Source: Rhodobacterales bacterium | GTDB taxonomy: Bacteria > Pseudomonadota > Alphaproteobacteria > Caulobacterales > Hyphomonadaceae | DNA length: 64,000 bases | NCBI GenBank assembly: GCA_014763715.1 | Contig: JACXUV010000024.1 | Coordinates: 1-64,000 of the forward strand | Reading direction: 5' to 3' | Shown: positions 33,549 to 44,100 of the stretch, in pieces | How positions within the stretch are numbered: the stretch's first letter is position 1 | How the letters are laid out: each line of letters opens with the position of its first letter | The notes under the pieces: generated by a model | The model's database searches: none | Told to the model about the DNA's origin: nothing | What the model saw: the letters and a program-made list of their open reading frames with translations, nothing else | Translations under genes and position numbers: made by a program

Positions 33549-35060
33549 TCAGGCGGCGGGCAAGCGGACCACGACTTCCAGTCCGCCACTTTCCCGGTTG
33601 CGCACGTCGATGCTGCCGCCATGCTGCAGGGCGATGTCGCGCGCAACGGCCATGCCCAGCCCCATCGTGCCGGCGGCCATCGTCCTTGCCTCATTCTCGC
33701 GCGAGAAAGGCAGGAAGATACGGGGCAGGAAGTCTGGCGCGACGCCCGGCCCGTCATCCTGGATAGTGATCTCGTAGACATTGCCTGCCTTGCGAAGCGC
33801 GATATCGGCATTGCCGCCGTAACGGATGGCGTTGTCGATAATGTTCGCAAACATCCGCCGCAGGGTGAGCGGGTCACCAAGGATGATAGCGCGGTCTGCA
33901 TCCGCCAGCTGCACAGGCGAGCCGGTATCCTGATAGCCCTCCACAACGGTTTCCAGCAGGGCGGACAGGTCCAGCTTCTGCATCTCCGCCTCGCGCGCAC
34001 CGGAGCGCAGGAAGTCCAGAACGCTGGCGATCATCAGGCGCATTTCAGCCAGGTCGTCATTCGCCTTGGTGCGGGAGGCATCCGGCAGCGCGTCGATCCG
34101 GTAGGCAAGGCGCGCCAGCGGTGTCTGCAGGTCATGCGCAATCGCGGCCAGCATGTCGGTGCGCTGGTTCATCAGGTCCTCGCGCTCCTTGCGGGCCTCG
34201 TTCAGCGCGCGGGCAACGGCACGGATCTCCGGAGCGCCGGATTCGTCATAGGTGTCCGGCCGGTGGGCGGGCGACTGGCGCACCTGCCGGGCAAGTTCCC
34301 GCAGCGGCCAGGTGATCTGTCCCGACAAAGCCCACGAAACAGCCATGACCAGCAGGAAGACCAGGCCCAGCACCAGCGCGGTGACCAGCGTCCAGCTCGA
34401 AAGGCCGGGTTCTTTCAGTGTGCGAAGGACCAGCCAGCTTCCGTCTCCGAGGTCCACCGTGATCACGAACTGGCCCTTGATGATCCTGCCGAACAGGAAG
34501 CCTGCCGGGCCATCGGCCAGGAACCGTTCTGGCGGCATCAGGTCAGGCGAGAAAATATCGCTTGAGAATATGTCGTGCGGCGGCGGCCCGTCCGGTTCCG
34601 GTCTGTCGCCCATCGGTGGCTTGTCGCCGTCCTGCGGCGGAGATGGCGGCGGCTCGTGCTGGCCCTGATCCGGTTGTGTTCCCGGTTTGGGGCCAGGAGG
34701 CTCGCGCGGGGGGAATTTGCCTGCAGGGCCCAGATCCCGCACATAGACGCGCACGGTCTCCGGCTTCACATTCATGGCCCAGCTGATGGCGCGCTCGCTG
34801 TCGGGCGCGCGCATCATCCGGGCCGGTGCTTCCGGCTCGCTCGTGGCGGTCTCGATCTCTATGTCGTAGGCGCCCTTGATCTCGCTGCGTTCGCCTGCGA
34901 CCAGTTCGGCGATCTGGTTCGCCGTGACCGGTGCCGGGCGCGGGGGCGGGCCGCGCCAGACCAGATAGGTCATGGCCAGGATGGTGATCAGCATGGCTGT
35001 CACCGCAAGGGCCATGATCCGCAGGTGGATCGGCAGGGTGGTGGGGAACAGACGGCGCAT
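33549..35060 (-). CDS. Sensor histidine kinase with Pro-rich periplasmic domain
   Basis: A 503-residue membrane kinase. TM1 is at about residue 15-35 and TM2 at about 235-255, enclosing a 200-residue periplasmic sensor with an unusual Pro/Gly/Asp-rich middle (PPREPPGPKPG, PPPSPPQDGD). HAMP follows (WPLRELARQVRQ), then the H-box AAIAHDLQTPLARL, N-box ANIIDNAIRYG, G1 DDGPGVAPD and G2 MGLGMAVARDI. All catalytic motifs are intact. Its ATG overlaps the regulator stop as TGATG, so it pairs with the response regulator just upstream. Convergence with phnE hints at phosphorus sensing, but the signal is unknown. Confidence 0.92.
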   Translation of the reverse strand: MRRLFPTTLPIHLRIMALAVTAMLITILAMTYLVWRGPPPRPAPVTANQIAELVAGERSEIKGAYDIEIETATSEPEAPARMMRAPDSERAISWAMNVKPETVRVYVRDLGPAGKFPPREPPGPKPGTQPDQGQHEPPPSPPQDGDKPPMGDRPEPDGPPPHDIFSSDIFSPDLMPPERFLADGPAGFLFGRIIKGQFVITVDLGDGSWLVLRTLKEPGLSSWTLVTALVLGLVFLLVMAVSWALSGQITWPLRELARQVRQSPAHRPDTYDESGAPEIRAVARALNEARKEREDLMNQRTDMLAAIAHDLQTPLARLAYRIDALPDASRTKANDDLAEMRLMIASVLDFLRSGAREAEMQKLDLSALLETVVEGYQDTGSPVQLADADRAIILGDPLTLRRMFANIIDNAIRYGGNADIALRKAGNVYEITIQDDGPGVAPDFLPRIFLPFSRENEARTMAAGTMGLGMAVARDIALQHGGSIDVRNRESGGLEVVVRLPAA

Positions 35061-35827
35061 CAGGATTGTAGTGAAACCTGGTGATTGAACATGTAGCCTT
35101 CGTTCCGGACCGTCCGTATCAGGTCGAACTGCCCCTCCTTGTCCAGCTTGCGGCGGAGGCGGGAAATCTGGACGTCGATGGCGCGGTCAAAACTGTCGGC
35201 ATCGTCACCATGGGCATAATAGAGCAGCTGGTCGCGCGTCAGCACGCGGCGAGGATGCTCAAGGAAGGCGCGCAGCAGGCGGAACTCGCTGTCGGACAGG
35301 GTGATCAGCGTGTCTTCCGGGTCGGCCACAACGCGATTGACGATGTCCACGGTCCAGCCGGAGAAAGTATAAATGGGAACTGCCGCGCTGCCGGTGCCCT
35401 GCGGCTGTGCCGGTGCGCTGGTGGGCGCCGGGCTCTCAGGCGAGGTCTCCGGCCGGCGCACGCGGCGCAGCACGGTGCGGATGCGGGCCAGCAATTCGCG
35501 CGGATTGGCCGGTTTCGGAAGGTAGTCCTCCGCCCCCAGTTCCAGCCCGACGATACGGTCCGTATCGGAGCCCATGGCTGACTGGATGATGATGGGCGTG
35601 GTGTTGCCTTCCTGTTGCAGACGCTTGAGGATCGACAAGCCATCCTCGCCCGGCATCATCACATCCAGAACGATCAGGTCCCAGGTACGCTTGGACAGCA
35701 GACTGGTGAGTTCACCGGCATTGGCTGCGCTTTCCACGATGAACCCATGACTGGAGAAATACTCCGTCATGGCCTCACGGATCCCCGCGTCATCATCTAC
35801 CACGAGAATGGCAGTGGACAGGTCCAT
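35060..35827 (-). CDS. OmpR-family response regulator
   Basis: A 255-residue response regulator from the ATG at 35827 (GGAGCG upstream; an ATG at 35848 is also open). The receiver has VVDDDAGIREAM, the phosphorylated Asp in LIVLDVMMPGEDG and the Lys in YLPKP. A long Pro/Ser/Ala linker (about residues 125-145) separates it from the winged-helix DNA-binding domain, which has SDSEFRLLRAFLEHP, LTRDQLL and DVQISRLRRKLD. It forms an operon with the kinase gene downstream. Targets are unknown; the phn operon is nearby but not proven. Confidence 0.92.
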   Translation of the reverse strand: MDLSTAILVVDDDAGIREAMTEYFSSHGFIVESAANAGELTSLLSKRTWDLIVLDVMMPGEDGLSILKRLQQEGNTTPIIIQSAMGSDTDRIVGLELGAEDYLPKPANPRELLARIRTVLRRVRRPETSPESPAPTSAPAQPQGTGSAAVPIYTFSGWTVDIVNRVVADPEDTLITLSDSEFRLLRAFLEHPRRVLTRDQLLYYAHGDDADSFDRAIDVQISRLRRKLDKEGQFDLIRTVRNEGYMFNHQVSLQS

Positions 35828-36019
35828 GGCTGTTAGCGCTCCGATCATGGGCGAAATGTAATGCCCTTAGGTAGCGGCCTGATGCCATCGCCGCAATAAA
35901 GCTGAAACATTGCAGAACATTCCGAACAGGCGTGTGAAAGCCATGCCAGTCGGGGCTGCGGCCTGTTGGATAAGTGTGCGCCAATCCGTCTGATAAGCCC
36001 CCTCGATAGGCTCAGCTGC

Positions 36020-36679
36020 ATGACAGATCACCGTGCATTCATCACACAGGGCCTTGAGGCCGCCAGGGACGCGCTCGCGGATGCGTCGGCCATGGCGAAC
36101 CTGCATCTTCTGCCAGCCGGGCTTTCCCGCTCGCTGAAGCGGCGTTGTATGGCCCGCTGGCGTGTGATCGCCACGATCGTGCGCCGGCTGATCTTCCTGA
36201 TGGCGCTCTCGATAGAGCTTCCCATGATCCGCCATAGTCCGGACAAGTCCGGTATAGTCATGACGAAGTCCGGCATGGTCATGGATGGGGTGGAGGATGT
36301 CACGGCATCGTTCGGTCCACAGCCGCGCGCCTTTGCGCTGGTGCCCCACAAGTGCGGACCTCCGCCGCCGGGCGGGCTCGGTACGGCCAGTGTGGGAGGG
36401 ACCAGTCAGAAAGGGCTGGACGGGCCTGTGCCTGCTGCGCCTGTCATTGCGCAGTTTCGCGCACTCCTGAAAGTGCTCCGCGATCCGGAGGGCCATGCGC
36501 TGCGTCTCGCCCGTGTCCTGCGGCGCTGGAAGGCGCGCGGTGAGGCGCGGCCCTACATCATGCCCGTGCGCGGCAACCACCGCCTGCGGCCGGAACTGGG
36601 TGTTGTGTCCAGCTTCCTGCCCGGCCTGCTGAACGCCTCGCTCGCGCAATGGCCTTTACCGCTTCCCGATACGAGTTGA
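36020..36679 (+). CDS. Conserved hypothetical protein
   Basis: A 219-residue protein I do not recognise. From the ATG at 36020 it reads MTDHRAFITQGLEAARDALA, with a short hydrophobic stretch (IVRRLIFLMALSIELP) near residue 55, a Gly/Pro-rich centre and a basic C-terminal third (LKVLRDPEGHALRLARVLRRWK). An in-frame ATG at 35966 is possible. Third-position GC and the lack of stops support coding on this strand over the antisense frame. It stands alone between two unrelated minus-strand units and ends about 25 bp before a terminator hairpin. It has no signal peptide. Confidence 0.55.
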   Translation: MTDHRAFITQGLEAARDALADASAMANLHLLPAGLSRSLKRRCMARWRVIATIVRRLIFLMALSIELPMIRHSPDKSGIVMTKSGMVMDGVEDVTASFGPQPRAFALVPHKCGPPPPGGLGTASVGGTSQKGLDGPVPAAPVIAQFRALLKVLRDPEGHALRLARVLRRWKARGEARPYIMPVRGNHRLRPELGVVSSFLPGLLNASLAQWPLPLPDTS

Positions 36680-36696
36680 GTGCCCTGTAATTGAAG

Positions 36697-36732
36697 CAAA
36701 AAATAGCCGGAGTGCCTGCGGGCACTCCGGCT
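36697..36732 (-). terminator. Intrinsic terminator for dioxygenase-like gene
   Basis: AGCCGGAGTGCC (36705-36716) pairs perfectly with GGCACTCCGGCT (36721-36732) around a 4-base loop. On the minus strand the stem is followed by ATTTTTTGC, so it ends the dioxygenase-like transcript 22 bp after its stop. It can also stop plus-strand transcription from the hypothetical gene. Confidence 0.85.
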
Positions 36733-36754
36733 GAAGGTTCTGGAGAAAACCCTG

Positions 36755-37489
36755 TCAGGTTCTGACAGGTATGGAAATGCTAGCCCGCACGCCCTTGCGG
36801 GCATCGCCGCTGACCAGCGCGACCTGGGTGGGCGATCCGGGGGACGCCGCTGTCGCGCCGGGGCGGCCAAAGACAAGGCCCTCGAATGTTTTCAGGCTGG
36901 GCCGGTAGACGAGGTTGCTCTTGTAAACCTCACGCGAAACCGTCTCCGGGAAGAGGATGCGGGAGCGCAACTGGCACGCCTGCGGCTTCTGCATCGACTC
37001 CAGCGAGGGGTAGACTTCGAAATGCACATGCGGCTCGCGGCCGGTATAGGTGCCCGGATAGACCGACTTGAAGCTCACGCGCCCGTCCGGTCCGGTCACG
37101 CCGATGCCGCGCAGATAACTCGCATCGTTCACGCCGTAGACAGAATACCCGCCCCTGGCGTCGCTGTGCCAGACATAGACCGCCGCTCCGGCCAGAGGCG
37201 TCTGCCAGCGGTCGGCCGTCACCAGCTTGATCACCAGGTCCAGCGGAAGGCCGGCGGCGCTGAGGCCCTTGCCATCCATATTGGGGCGGATGTCCCGGCG
37301 CAGAAGGCCGGCGCGGGACCAGAAATTCGCAAGGCTCGTCTTGCCGGTGGGCGAGGGTTCATGCGGATAAGGGGCGGCCGGGGTTTTCCGTTCCACTGTC
37401 TGGGCCCGGGACGTCAGGACCGGCAGGTTCAGCGTGCCGAGGGCCGCAAGGCGGAGGAAACTACGGCGGGAACCGCTTTGCTCGTTCAT
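36755..37489 (-). CDS. Intradiol ring-cleavage dioxygenase-like protein, Tat-exported
   Basis: A 244-residue protein of the intradiol dioxygenase family (protocatechuate 3,4-dioxygenase fold). SRRSFLRLAALGTL is a twin-arginine signal. The non-haem Fe(III) ligands can be placed: Tyr in AAVYVWHSDARGGYS and Tyr plus two His in YPGTYTGREPHVHFEVY. It would bind a catechol-like compound in the periplasm. Such exported relatives are common in Alphaproteobacteria, but their substrates are mostly unknown. I chose the ATG at 37489 because the longer frame to 37696 has no similarity and disrupts the signal. It is divergent from an orphan response regulator. Confidence 0.85.
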   Translation of the reverse strand: MNEQSGSRRSFLRLAALGTLNLPVLTSRAQTVERKTPAAPYPHEPSPTGKTSLANFWSRAGLLRRDIRPNMDGKGLSAAGLPLDLVIKLVTADRWQTPLAGAAVYVWHSDARGGYSVYGVNDASYLRGIGVTGPDGRVSFKSVYPGTYTGREPHVHFEVYPSLESMQKPQACQLRSRILFPETVSREVYKSNLVYRPSLKTFEGLVFGRPGATAASPGSPTQVALVSGDARKGVRASISIPVRT

Positions 37490-37761
37490 GGTGCATTCAT
37501 CCGGAGACTGTGAGCTTCCATGCCTGCCAGAGGAATGTTGAGTGCGTTTGTCCCGCGCATGTCGACTGATGCCCAAATGTGTCAGCCGGCAAGACCGCAT
37601 GAAAAACATGTCATCTTGCGATGAATATAGCTGTAGCGCGGGGCAATAGAGTGAATTGCAGAGACCGGGGTGTTCCTTGCAACCCTGAAATATCAAGGAA
37701 ACATAAGACGCCTACCTGCTTTTGCTGGGCAAAAACAAACATGTGTCTGGCAGGCAAGGTT

Positions 37762-38478
37762 ATGGAAACTGAACATATTCTGGTTGTCGACGACAACCGC
37801 GACATTCGCGAAGATCTACGCAGTTATCTCCTGGAACATGGCTATCGCGTGTCTGTGGGGGAATGCGCGGCGGCTGCACGGCGGATCATCCATTCCGGTG
37901 AACCGGATCTGGTCCTGCTGGATGTGATGCTGCCGGGCGAGGATGGTATCAGCCTCTGCCGCTCGATCACTCAGCTGCGGGACATTCCGATCGTCCTGCT
38001 GAGCGGCCGGGCGGACGAGGTGGACCGGATCGTCGGTCTGGAAGTCGGCGCGGACGATTATGTCGCCAAGCCATTCAATCCGCGCGAATTGCTGGCGCGT
38101 ATCCGCTCCATCATGCGCCGCACGAAGGGGCGGAACGGAAGTCTGGCGTCGGAGAAGTCCCGCTTCTACGAGTTTGACCGCTGGACCTTCGATGTCGCCC
38201 GCCGGAACCTTACGCGGGATGACGGCACTGTCGTGATGCTCAGCTCCGGTGAGTACCAGCTGCTGACGATCTTCCTGAACCGCCCGCAGATCGTTCTCTC
38301 GCGGGAGCGGATCGTGGAACTTTCCCACGCCGAAGGCGCCGAAGTGTTCGACCGCAGTGTCGACAGCCAGGTCAGCCGGTTCCGCAAGAAAATCGAGCGC
38401 GACCCCAAACGGCCGGACATCATCCAGACCGTCTGGGGGGGCGGTTATGTCTTTGCAGCAGAAGTGAAGCGGCTCTGA
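37762..38478 (+). CDS. OmpR-family response regulator (orphan)
   Basis: A 238-residue response regulator with receiver motifs VVDDNRDIRED, the Asp in LVLLDVMLPGEDG, Thr/Ser in VLLSGRAD and Lys in YVAKPFNPRELLARIRSIMRR. The winged-helix output has SSGEYQLLTIFLNRP, LSRERIVELSHAEG, FDRSVDSQVSRFRKKIE and a TVWGGGYVF ending. ATG at 37762 begins the receiver; the upstream frame to 37621 is Cys-rich and unconserved. No kinase gene adjoins it. It is divergent from the dioxygenase-like gene, its most obvious possible target. The stop codon forms the loop of its terminator. Confidence 0.92.
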   Translation: METEHILVVDDNRDIREDLRSYLLEHGYRVSVGECAAAARRIIHSGEPDLVLLDVMLPGEDGISLCRSITQLRDIPIVLLSGRADEVDRIVGLEVGADDYVAKPFNPRELLARIRSIMRRTKGRNGSLASEKSRFYEFDRWTFDVARRNLTRDDGTVVMLSSGEYQLLTIFLNRPQIVLSRERIVELSHAEGAEVFDRSVDSQVSRFRKKIERDPKRPDIIQTVWGGGYVFAAEVKRL

Positions 38479-38494
38479 GAGCCGCTTCTTTTTT
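38466..38494 (+). terminator. Intrinsic terminator with the stop codon in its loop
   Basis: GAAGCGGCTC (38466-38475) and GAGCCGCTTC (38479-38488) form a perfect 10-bp stem with a 3-base loop TGA, which is the stop codon of the response regulator. Six T follow. The gene's last three sense codons therefore lie inside the terminator. Confidence 0.9.
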
Positions 38495-38506
38495 CGGGGA
38501 GGCAGA

Positions 38507-41092
38507 TCAGAACCGGGTCGACGTGCTGAAGCGGAAAGTTTCCGTGCGGTCATATTCCTCCTTGGCGAGGATATGGCTGAAGTCGAACCGGATCGGCCCG
38601 AACGGGGAATTCCAGTAGATACTGAGACCGGTTGAGGCGCGCAGTGCCAGCTCGTCAGCAATGTACTGGACGCCATCGCGGCCATAAACATCGGTAAATT
38701 CCACCGGGTCGCTCTTGTCGACATCGGTCAGCCAGCCAACGGACCCTGCCTCGACAAACAGGCCGCTCTTGATGCCATATTCTTCAGGCATGAAGTTCGG
38801 CAGCGAAAGGTCGAAGCTCGCCTGGTAATACGCGTCGCCGCCAAGGGCATTGAGGCGTTTGATGTCGTAAGTGCCGTCATCATTCTCGATCCGCTGAACG
38901 ATACGCGGGCCAAGGCCTGCCGTATCAAATCCGCGGAACGTGTTGCCACCACGGAAGAAGCGGTTGTTGATCCGAACCCCTTGAGGCGTAACCTCACCGG
39001 TATCGGACAAAGCATCGGTGGTGCCATAGGGCTCAATGTAGCCGCCGGACAGGCGGAGCGTTCCTGTGACCCCTTTCATGAAGCCGTGATAGGCAGACAG
39101 TGAAGCCGTGCTGCGGATATAGTTCACATCACCGCCCAGGCCGGAAAAGTCCTGAGCGAAGGACATGTCAAAGCCACCGGTCGGGGAAATCGGATCGTTG
39201 CTCATGTCGAGACGCAGCGAATAACCGACAATGGAAGAAATCTCTGAGCGCTCCGACGAGCAGAGGGAGTAGCGGTTGAGGTAACGGGAGTCACAGGTGT
39301 CGACCACAAGGGAACCATCCGGCAGCGGGATATCATCCGGCGTTAGATAGGCGACCGAGACAACGTCATCGCTCGTGTCACCCGGCGTGTCATTGTCATC
39401 CAGTGTGTATTCCGTCGTCAGCCGTTCGCCGGTCTCCTCATCAATGACGATCAGGCTGTCGGTCACGTCGATCGAGTCATTCTGGAGCAGGTATTTCAGG
39501 CCCAGTTGAAGCCGCTCGGTCAGCGGGAAGCCGAGTTGAGCGCCTGCACCATAAGACAGGGTCGTATATCCGCCGAGCGACGTGCTCGAATAATCCAGCC
39601 GGGAAACAAAGGCATTCACCCCCGCGGCGAGGTTCATGTCGAGGAAGCGCGGTTCTGTATATTGAAGGTCCAGGATCTGCTGCAGGCTGGACGTCGAAAT
39701 CCGGGCGGATGCTGATTGTCCGCGTCCCAGAACGTTGCGCTGGGACATGCTGAGATCAAGCAAATAGGATTCAGACGAGGAAAAGCCTGCCGAGAATGCC
39801 AGCTCGCCCGTCGGCTGTTCCTGGATATTCACATTGATATCGACCCGGTCGGCATCCCCGGTCGGGACTTCCTCGATTTCGACTTCCTTGAAGAAGCCAA
39901 GGGCCCGAACCCGGTTGCGTGAGCGGTCCAGCAGCACGCGGTTGAAGGCATCCTCCTCGGAGACTCGCAATTCCCGCCGAATAACCCGGTCCAGGGTCTG
40001 GGTATTCCCGAGAATGTTGATGCGATTGATGTAGACCCGCGGTCCCTCATCAACGAGGAACGTCACGTTGACGATATGGGTTTCCGGGTCTGCATCGATT
40101 TGCGGGCGAATGTCGACGAAGGCGTATCCGGCAATGCCGGCAATATAGGTCAGGGAGTCGATGGACTTCTCGATGGCGTCGCCGCGGAACAGATCATCCT
40201 TGTGCATCACCAGTGCTGACTGAAGCGCTGTCGTGTTCAGCCGTTCAAGCGCGGACTCCACTTTCAGCTCGCCGAACTTGTAAACCTCACCCTCGTTGAT
40301 CGTGTAGGTGATGTAGAAGTCTTTCTGGTCCGGTGTCAGTTCGGCGACAGCAGATTCGACACGGAAGTCGTAATAGCCCTTGTTCTGGTAAAACTCGCGC
40401 AGGCGCTCACGGTCATATTCCATCCGTCCGGGGTCGTAATTGTCATTGGACGAGAAGAAACGCCACCAGCGGGATTGGGTTGTCACGACTTCGGAACGCA
40501 GACGCTGGTCGGAATATTCTTCATTACCAATGAAATTGATCGAGCGAACGCCTGACACCGGGCCTTCCGTGATCTTGAAGATCACATCAACGCGGTTTTG
40601 CTCCAAAGGTTTGTAGAGGGGTTCCACCTTGGCCGCGAAGCGGCCGGCTTGCCGGTAAAGCTCCATGATGCGCTGAACATCCGATTGCATCCGGGCCGCT
40701 GTGAAAACGCTTCGCGGCTCAACCTGGATCTCTTCCCTGATCTTGTCTTCCTTCAGGGCCTTGTTGCCCTCGATGATGACGCGGTTCACCACGGCGTTTT
40801 CAACAACGGTGATGACAAGGTCATCTCCGGAGCGTTCGAATTTCGCATCGGCAAAGAGACCGGTGGCGAACAGGGCTTTCAGGGACAAGTCGATCCGTTT
40901 TGCATCAAATGCGTCGCCTGGGGTGACGAGAAGATAGGAGAGGACGGTGCGGTCCTCGATCCTCTGGTTTCCATCGACGCGGATCGCGCGGATCGTTCCA
41001 TCCGCCTGCTGTGCATGAGCTGGCATTGGCAGCACCATTGTCCCGGAGGTGAGACAGAGGGCGAGCGCAATGGCAGTAGCGGGATGACGCAT
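38507..41092 (-). CDS. bamA: BamA-family outer-membrane assembly protein
   Basis: An 861-residue BamA/Omp85 protein. The signal ends AHAQQADG. Five POTRA repeats (about 30-435) start with TIRAIRVDGNQRIEDRTVLSY and include GVRSINFIGNEEYSDQRLRSE and VYINRINILGNTQTLDRVIRRE. The 16-strand barrel carries NRFFRGGNTFRGFDTAGLGP, the conserved loop-6 RGF motif, and ends in a terminal Phe (STSTRF). It inserts beta-barrel proteins into the outer membrane. It is longer than typical (~770-800), partly through an acidic barrel loop (TLDDNDTPGDTSDD). It sits 45 bp after an autotransporter gene, not beside rseP/lpxD, so it could be a second copy. Confidence 0.93.
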   Translation of the reverse strand: MRHPATAIALALCLTSGTMVLPMPAHAQQADGTIRAIRVDGNQRIEDRTVLSYLLVTPGDAFDAKRIDLSLKALFATGLFADAKFERSGDDLVITVVENAVVNRVIIEGNKALKEDKIREEIQVEPRSVFTAARMQSDVQRIMELYRQAGRFAAKVEPLYKPLEQNRVDVIFKITEGPVSGVRSINFIGNEEYSDQRLRSEVVTTQSRWWRFFSSNDNYDPGRMEYDRERLREFYQNKGYYDFRVESAVAELTPDQKDFYITYTINEGEVYKFGELKVESALERLNTTALQSALVMHKDDLFRGDAIEKSIDSLTYIAGIAGYAFVDIRPQIDADPETHIVNVTFLVDEGPRVYINRINILGNTQTLDRVIRRELRVSEEDAFNRVLLDRSRNRVRALGFFKEVEIEEVPTGDADRVDINVNIQEQPTGELAFSAGFSSSESYLLDLSMSQRNVLGRGQSASARISTSSLQQILDLQYTEPRFLDMNLAAGVNAFVSRLDYSSTSLGGYTTLSYGAGAQLGFPLTERLQLGLKYLLQNDSIDVTDSLIVIDEETGERLTTEYTLDDNDTPGDTSDDVVSVAYLTPDDIPLPDGSLVVDTCDSRYLNRYSLCSSERSEISSIVGYSLRLDMSNDPISPTGGFDMSFAQDFSGLGGDVNYIRSTASLSAYHGFMKGVTGTLRLSGGYIEPYGTTDALSDTGEVTPQGVRINNRFFRGGNTFRGFDTAGLGPRIVQRIENDDGTYDIKRLNALGGDAYYQASFDLSLPNFMPEEYGIKSGLFVEAGSVGWLTDVDKSDPVEFTDVYGRDGVQYIADELALRASTGLSIYWNSPFGPIRFDFSHILAKEEYDRTETFRFSTSTRF

Positions 41093-41137
41093 GTCAACTT
41101 CCTTGTAAGGGGCTGCCGGAGAGGCAGGAAGCGGGGG

Positions 41138-44100
41138 TCAGAAACGGAGCTTGATGGAGGCGTTTGCGGTGGCGACGGTTGCTTCGTCAGAGAATTCCCC
41201 GCCAACTCCCAGGCGGAGCTTCAGGTATTCGGAACCGGCAACCATGGAGATTCCGACTGTCGCGGCATCTCCGAATTCCTCGCTGGAGCGAAGGGTGAAT
41301 TGCTCGTCATAGCCGACGAAATTCGCACTGACTTCGTAAGGGGTTGAGGACAGTGTCGAGCGGTAACCGAGATCCAGTGACGCGCGCAGCATCGGCTCGA
41401 TGCCATCGTCCTGAGTGAACTGCGCAAGGGCAGGACCAAGGTTCTCGTTGGAACGGTTTGGACGCCAGGTCCAGCTGAGGGCGACGCCTGTGCTTGCCGT
41501 GACTTTTTCCGTGTGGGCGTCGGAAACGGCAAGGTTCAGGCCATTGGAGGCGGTTTCCTGATAGGCATCCTGGTTCAGGCTAAAATAGTCGATGCCAATA
41601 CGCGGGGAGATCTGGAATGCGCCAGAACCCAGGTCACTGCTTGCCAGTAATGAGGCGGACGTGCTGCGGCCATCCCACTCGCCACTCACTTCGGATTCAT
41701 ATTCACTGACTATGACTTTACGATAGCTGGAATGACCGATGTCGGAATACATGGTTGCAGCTTGAAGCGTAACCGGACCGATCTTGTCAGAGGCGTAAAG
41801 ACCGATACCGAGGCTCTTCATCGTGACGGGGTTCAGGCCGCCGGTTTTCTCCTCGAAACGGCCGTCAGACATGTTGGCCATGATGCCGACGGCATCCAGC
41901 CCAAACATGGAGCGATCATAGCCAAGCGAGATACCGAGGCCCCGGCCATCGTATCCGGGAGAGTCAGAGGTACCCGAGGCGTCGATGTTGGTGTAGTTTT
42001 CCTGGATCCAGGCACCGTTGCCGGCTTCGCTTGAGGTCCTGCTCAGGGCCAGGTGAGCTCCAAGGGAGCTGAAGGCCGCGCTGGCCTGGGATTCCAGATA
42101 GCGGGTCGCCGCATCAGTACGTTGCGGCAGGAGCAGACTGTATGCCTGCATGAAGTCTTTCTCGGTAGTGAGTTCAGCGATGGCCGATCCGATATCCTCA
42201 TCGCTGGTCGCAATTTGCAGGACCGCCGCATAGGCGTTGGACTGGTTCGAGTCGAGTTTCAGTTCTGAGGCTGTCTTCAGGTGGAAATCGAGATTTAGCG
42301 CGTTTGGATCTTCGTCAGGTGAAACCAGCGTCACATCATAAATCCACGGCAGACCTGTTGTGACGGTGTTGTAGTCGGCAGAAAAGTCGAGCATCAGGGC
42401 ACTGAGCAGGGGCACCGAGAAGTCTTCGGCGAGGAGAGACGTCAGAACGGGTTGGAGGCTCAGCTCATCGGTAAGTGTCGCCGTGCCCGCGACCTGGAAA
42501 AAGGGTGTCGAGCGGATATTGTTCGGATCGATTTCCAACGCCAGCAGGCTGGTGCCGGAAACATCCAGGCTGGCTAGTTCCAGGGTCGTGTCTTCTTCAA
42601 AAGTGACCTCGGAATTTGCGATCGACATGGTGAGGTTTCCGCCAGTCGAGTAGAAGTTTCCTGAAATGTCCGAGTCATTGAGAATGCTGACGGAGCCACC
42701 TGATGACCCGAAATACAGGTCTCCGGCGAGTGTGGTATCTGACAGGCTGGCAAGGATATCGGAGCCGAAGTGTATGTCCCCGGAATATACGATAGAGTCG
42801 AATTCCAGTGTGCTTCCGCCTTCTCCGAAATAGGTGTCGCCGATCACATAGCCATCAAGGGCGCGGAACACATCATCGCCCCTACCAAAGAGTATATCAC
42901 CGACCAGATAGGGATCGGCGACATCATCCTCATCGATCTCGTCGTCATCATTGGTATCTTCCGTTGGAATTTCCCGGTCCTGAAGCAGTGTTATGCCGGC
43001 AGTCGTTCCGGACAGGTCGATCGCGCGGGCAATGCCGGTTTCGTTGTCTTCGCGTCCATCGGAAACCAGCAAGGCCGAGATTGTGCCGGTATTCTCGATA
43101 TATGTCAGTGTGCCGCTTGAGTCCTGGACTGCTGTCGCGACGCCGCCATAACCGTTGGAAGAGGCCTTGATCGTTCCGGAATTGAGGAGTGTGGTCAGGT
43201 TGGCACCGTCATCGACCTGCACTGCAGTGGCTGTGTCGTCGGACAATGTATAGGTCGTGGCGGATATGGTTCCGGTATTCTCCAGCGTGCCTATGTTAGT
43301 TAAGATACCGAGATTGAGCGCCAGTGCCGCAGCCTCATAAGCTGTGGCCTGGATTGAGCCGGTGTTGAGGATACCGCCCTCAATCGTCACACTTGCTGAG
43401 CCATCTTCAGCGCCATGAATGGCAAGAGCAGTTGCGTCAAATCCAATATTAAGGCCGTTCGCGAAAACAGTACCGCGGTTGATCAGACCCTGATCAAACG
43501 AGAATGTCGCGAGGACTTCGTCTGTGTCGTCGTCATCGTCGTCGTCGAGAGTGTCGTGGACGGTTTCTACAACTGTGCCGAGAGTGATGTCTGTGTCGAC
43601 AGCCTCAATGTCGAGCGCGATACCAGAACCATAGCTGTAGATCCGGCCGCTGCCCCGGTTCTCATCGAAGTCTTCGACGGTGTCTTTCGTTTCGTCGTCT
43701 TCATCCTCTTCCGAAACATAATCATCCACGGCACCGTTGATGAGCAGGCCATTGATAACACTGCCTGTCAGGCGGACAGTGTAGGCGTTATCGTAGAGGT
43801 CATCTGCATCCAGGCGGTCTTCGACGGGATCTGTGTCCTCATCAATGTTGAGTGGCGCAATGTAATTGGTTTGTCCGACACTGGTGAAGCCGGTAGACGT
43901 GAGCGTGCCGTCTATCGAGAAGGCCCCGCCAATATCTCCATCGATAGTCAGACCCGCTGCGTTTTCGCCTTTCGCAGACACGGAGCCGCTGATGGAAACG
44001 TCTCCGGTGGCGCCATCAGAGAGCTGTATGCCAATTGCGTTGTCTCCGACTACGGAGATACTGCCCGAAACGTCCAGGTTCCCGTCAAGCAAAGGGTTGA

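Noticed and set aside
35867-36649. 260-codon minus-strand frame
   Set aside because: Competes with the plus-strand hypothetical gene; it has His/Arg/Gln-rich shadow composition and would run into the regulator's promoter.
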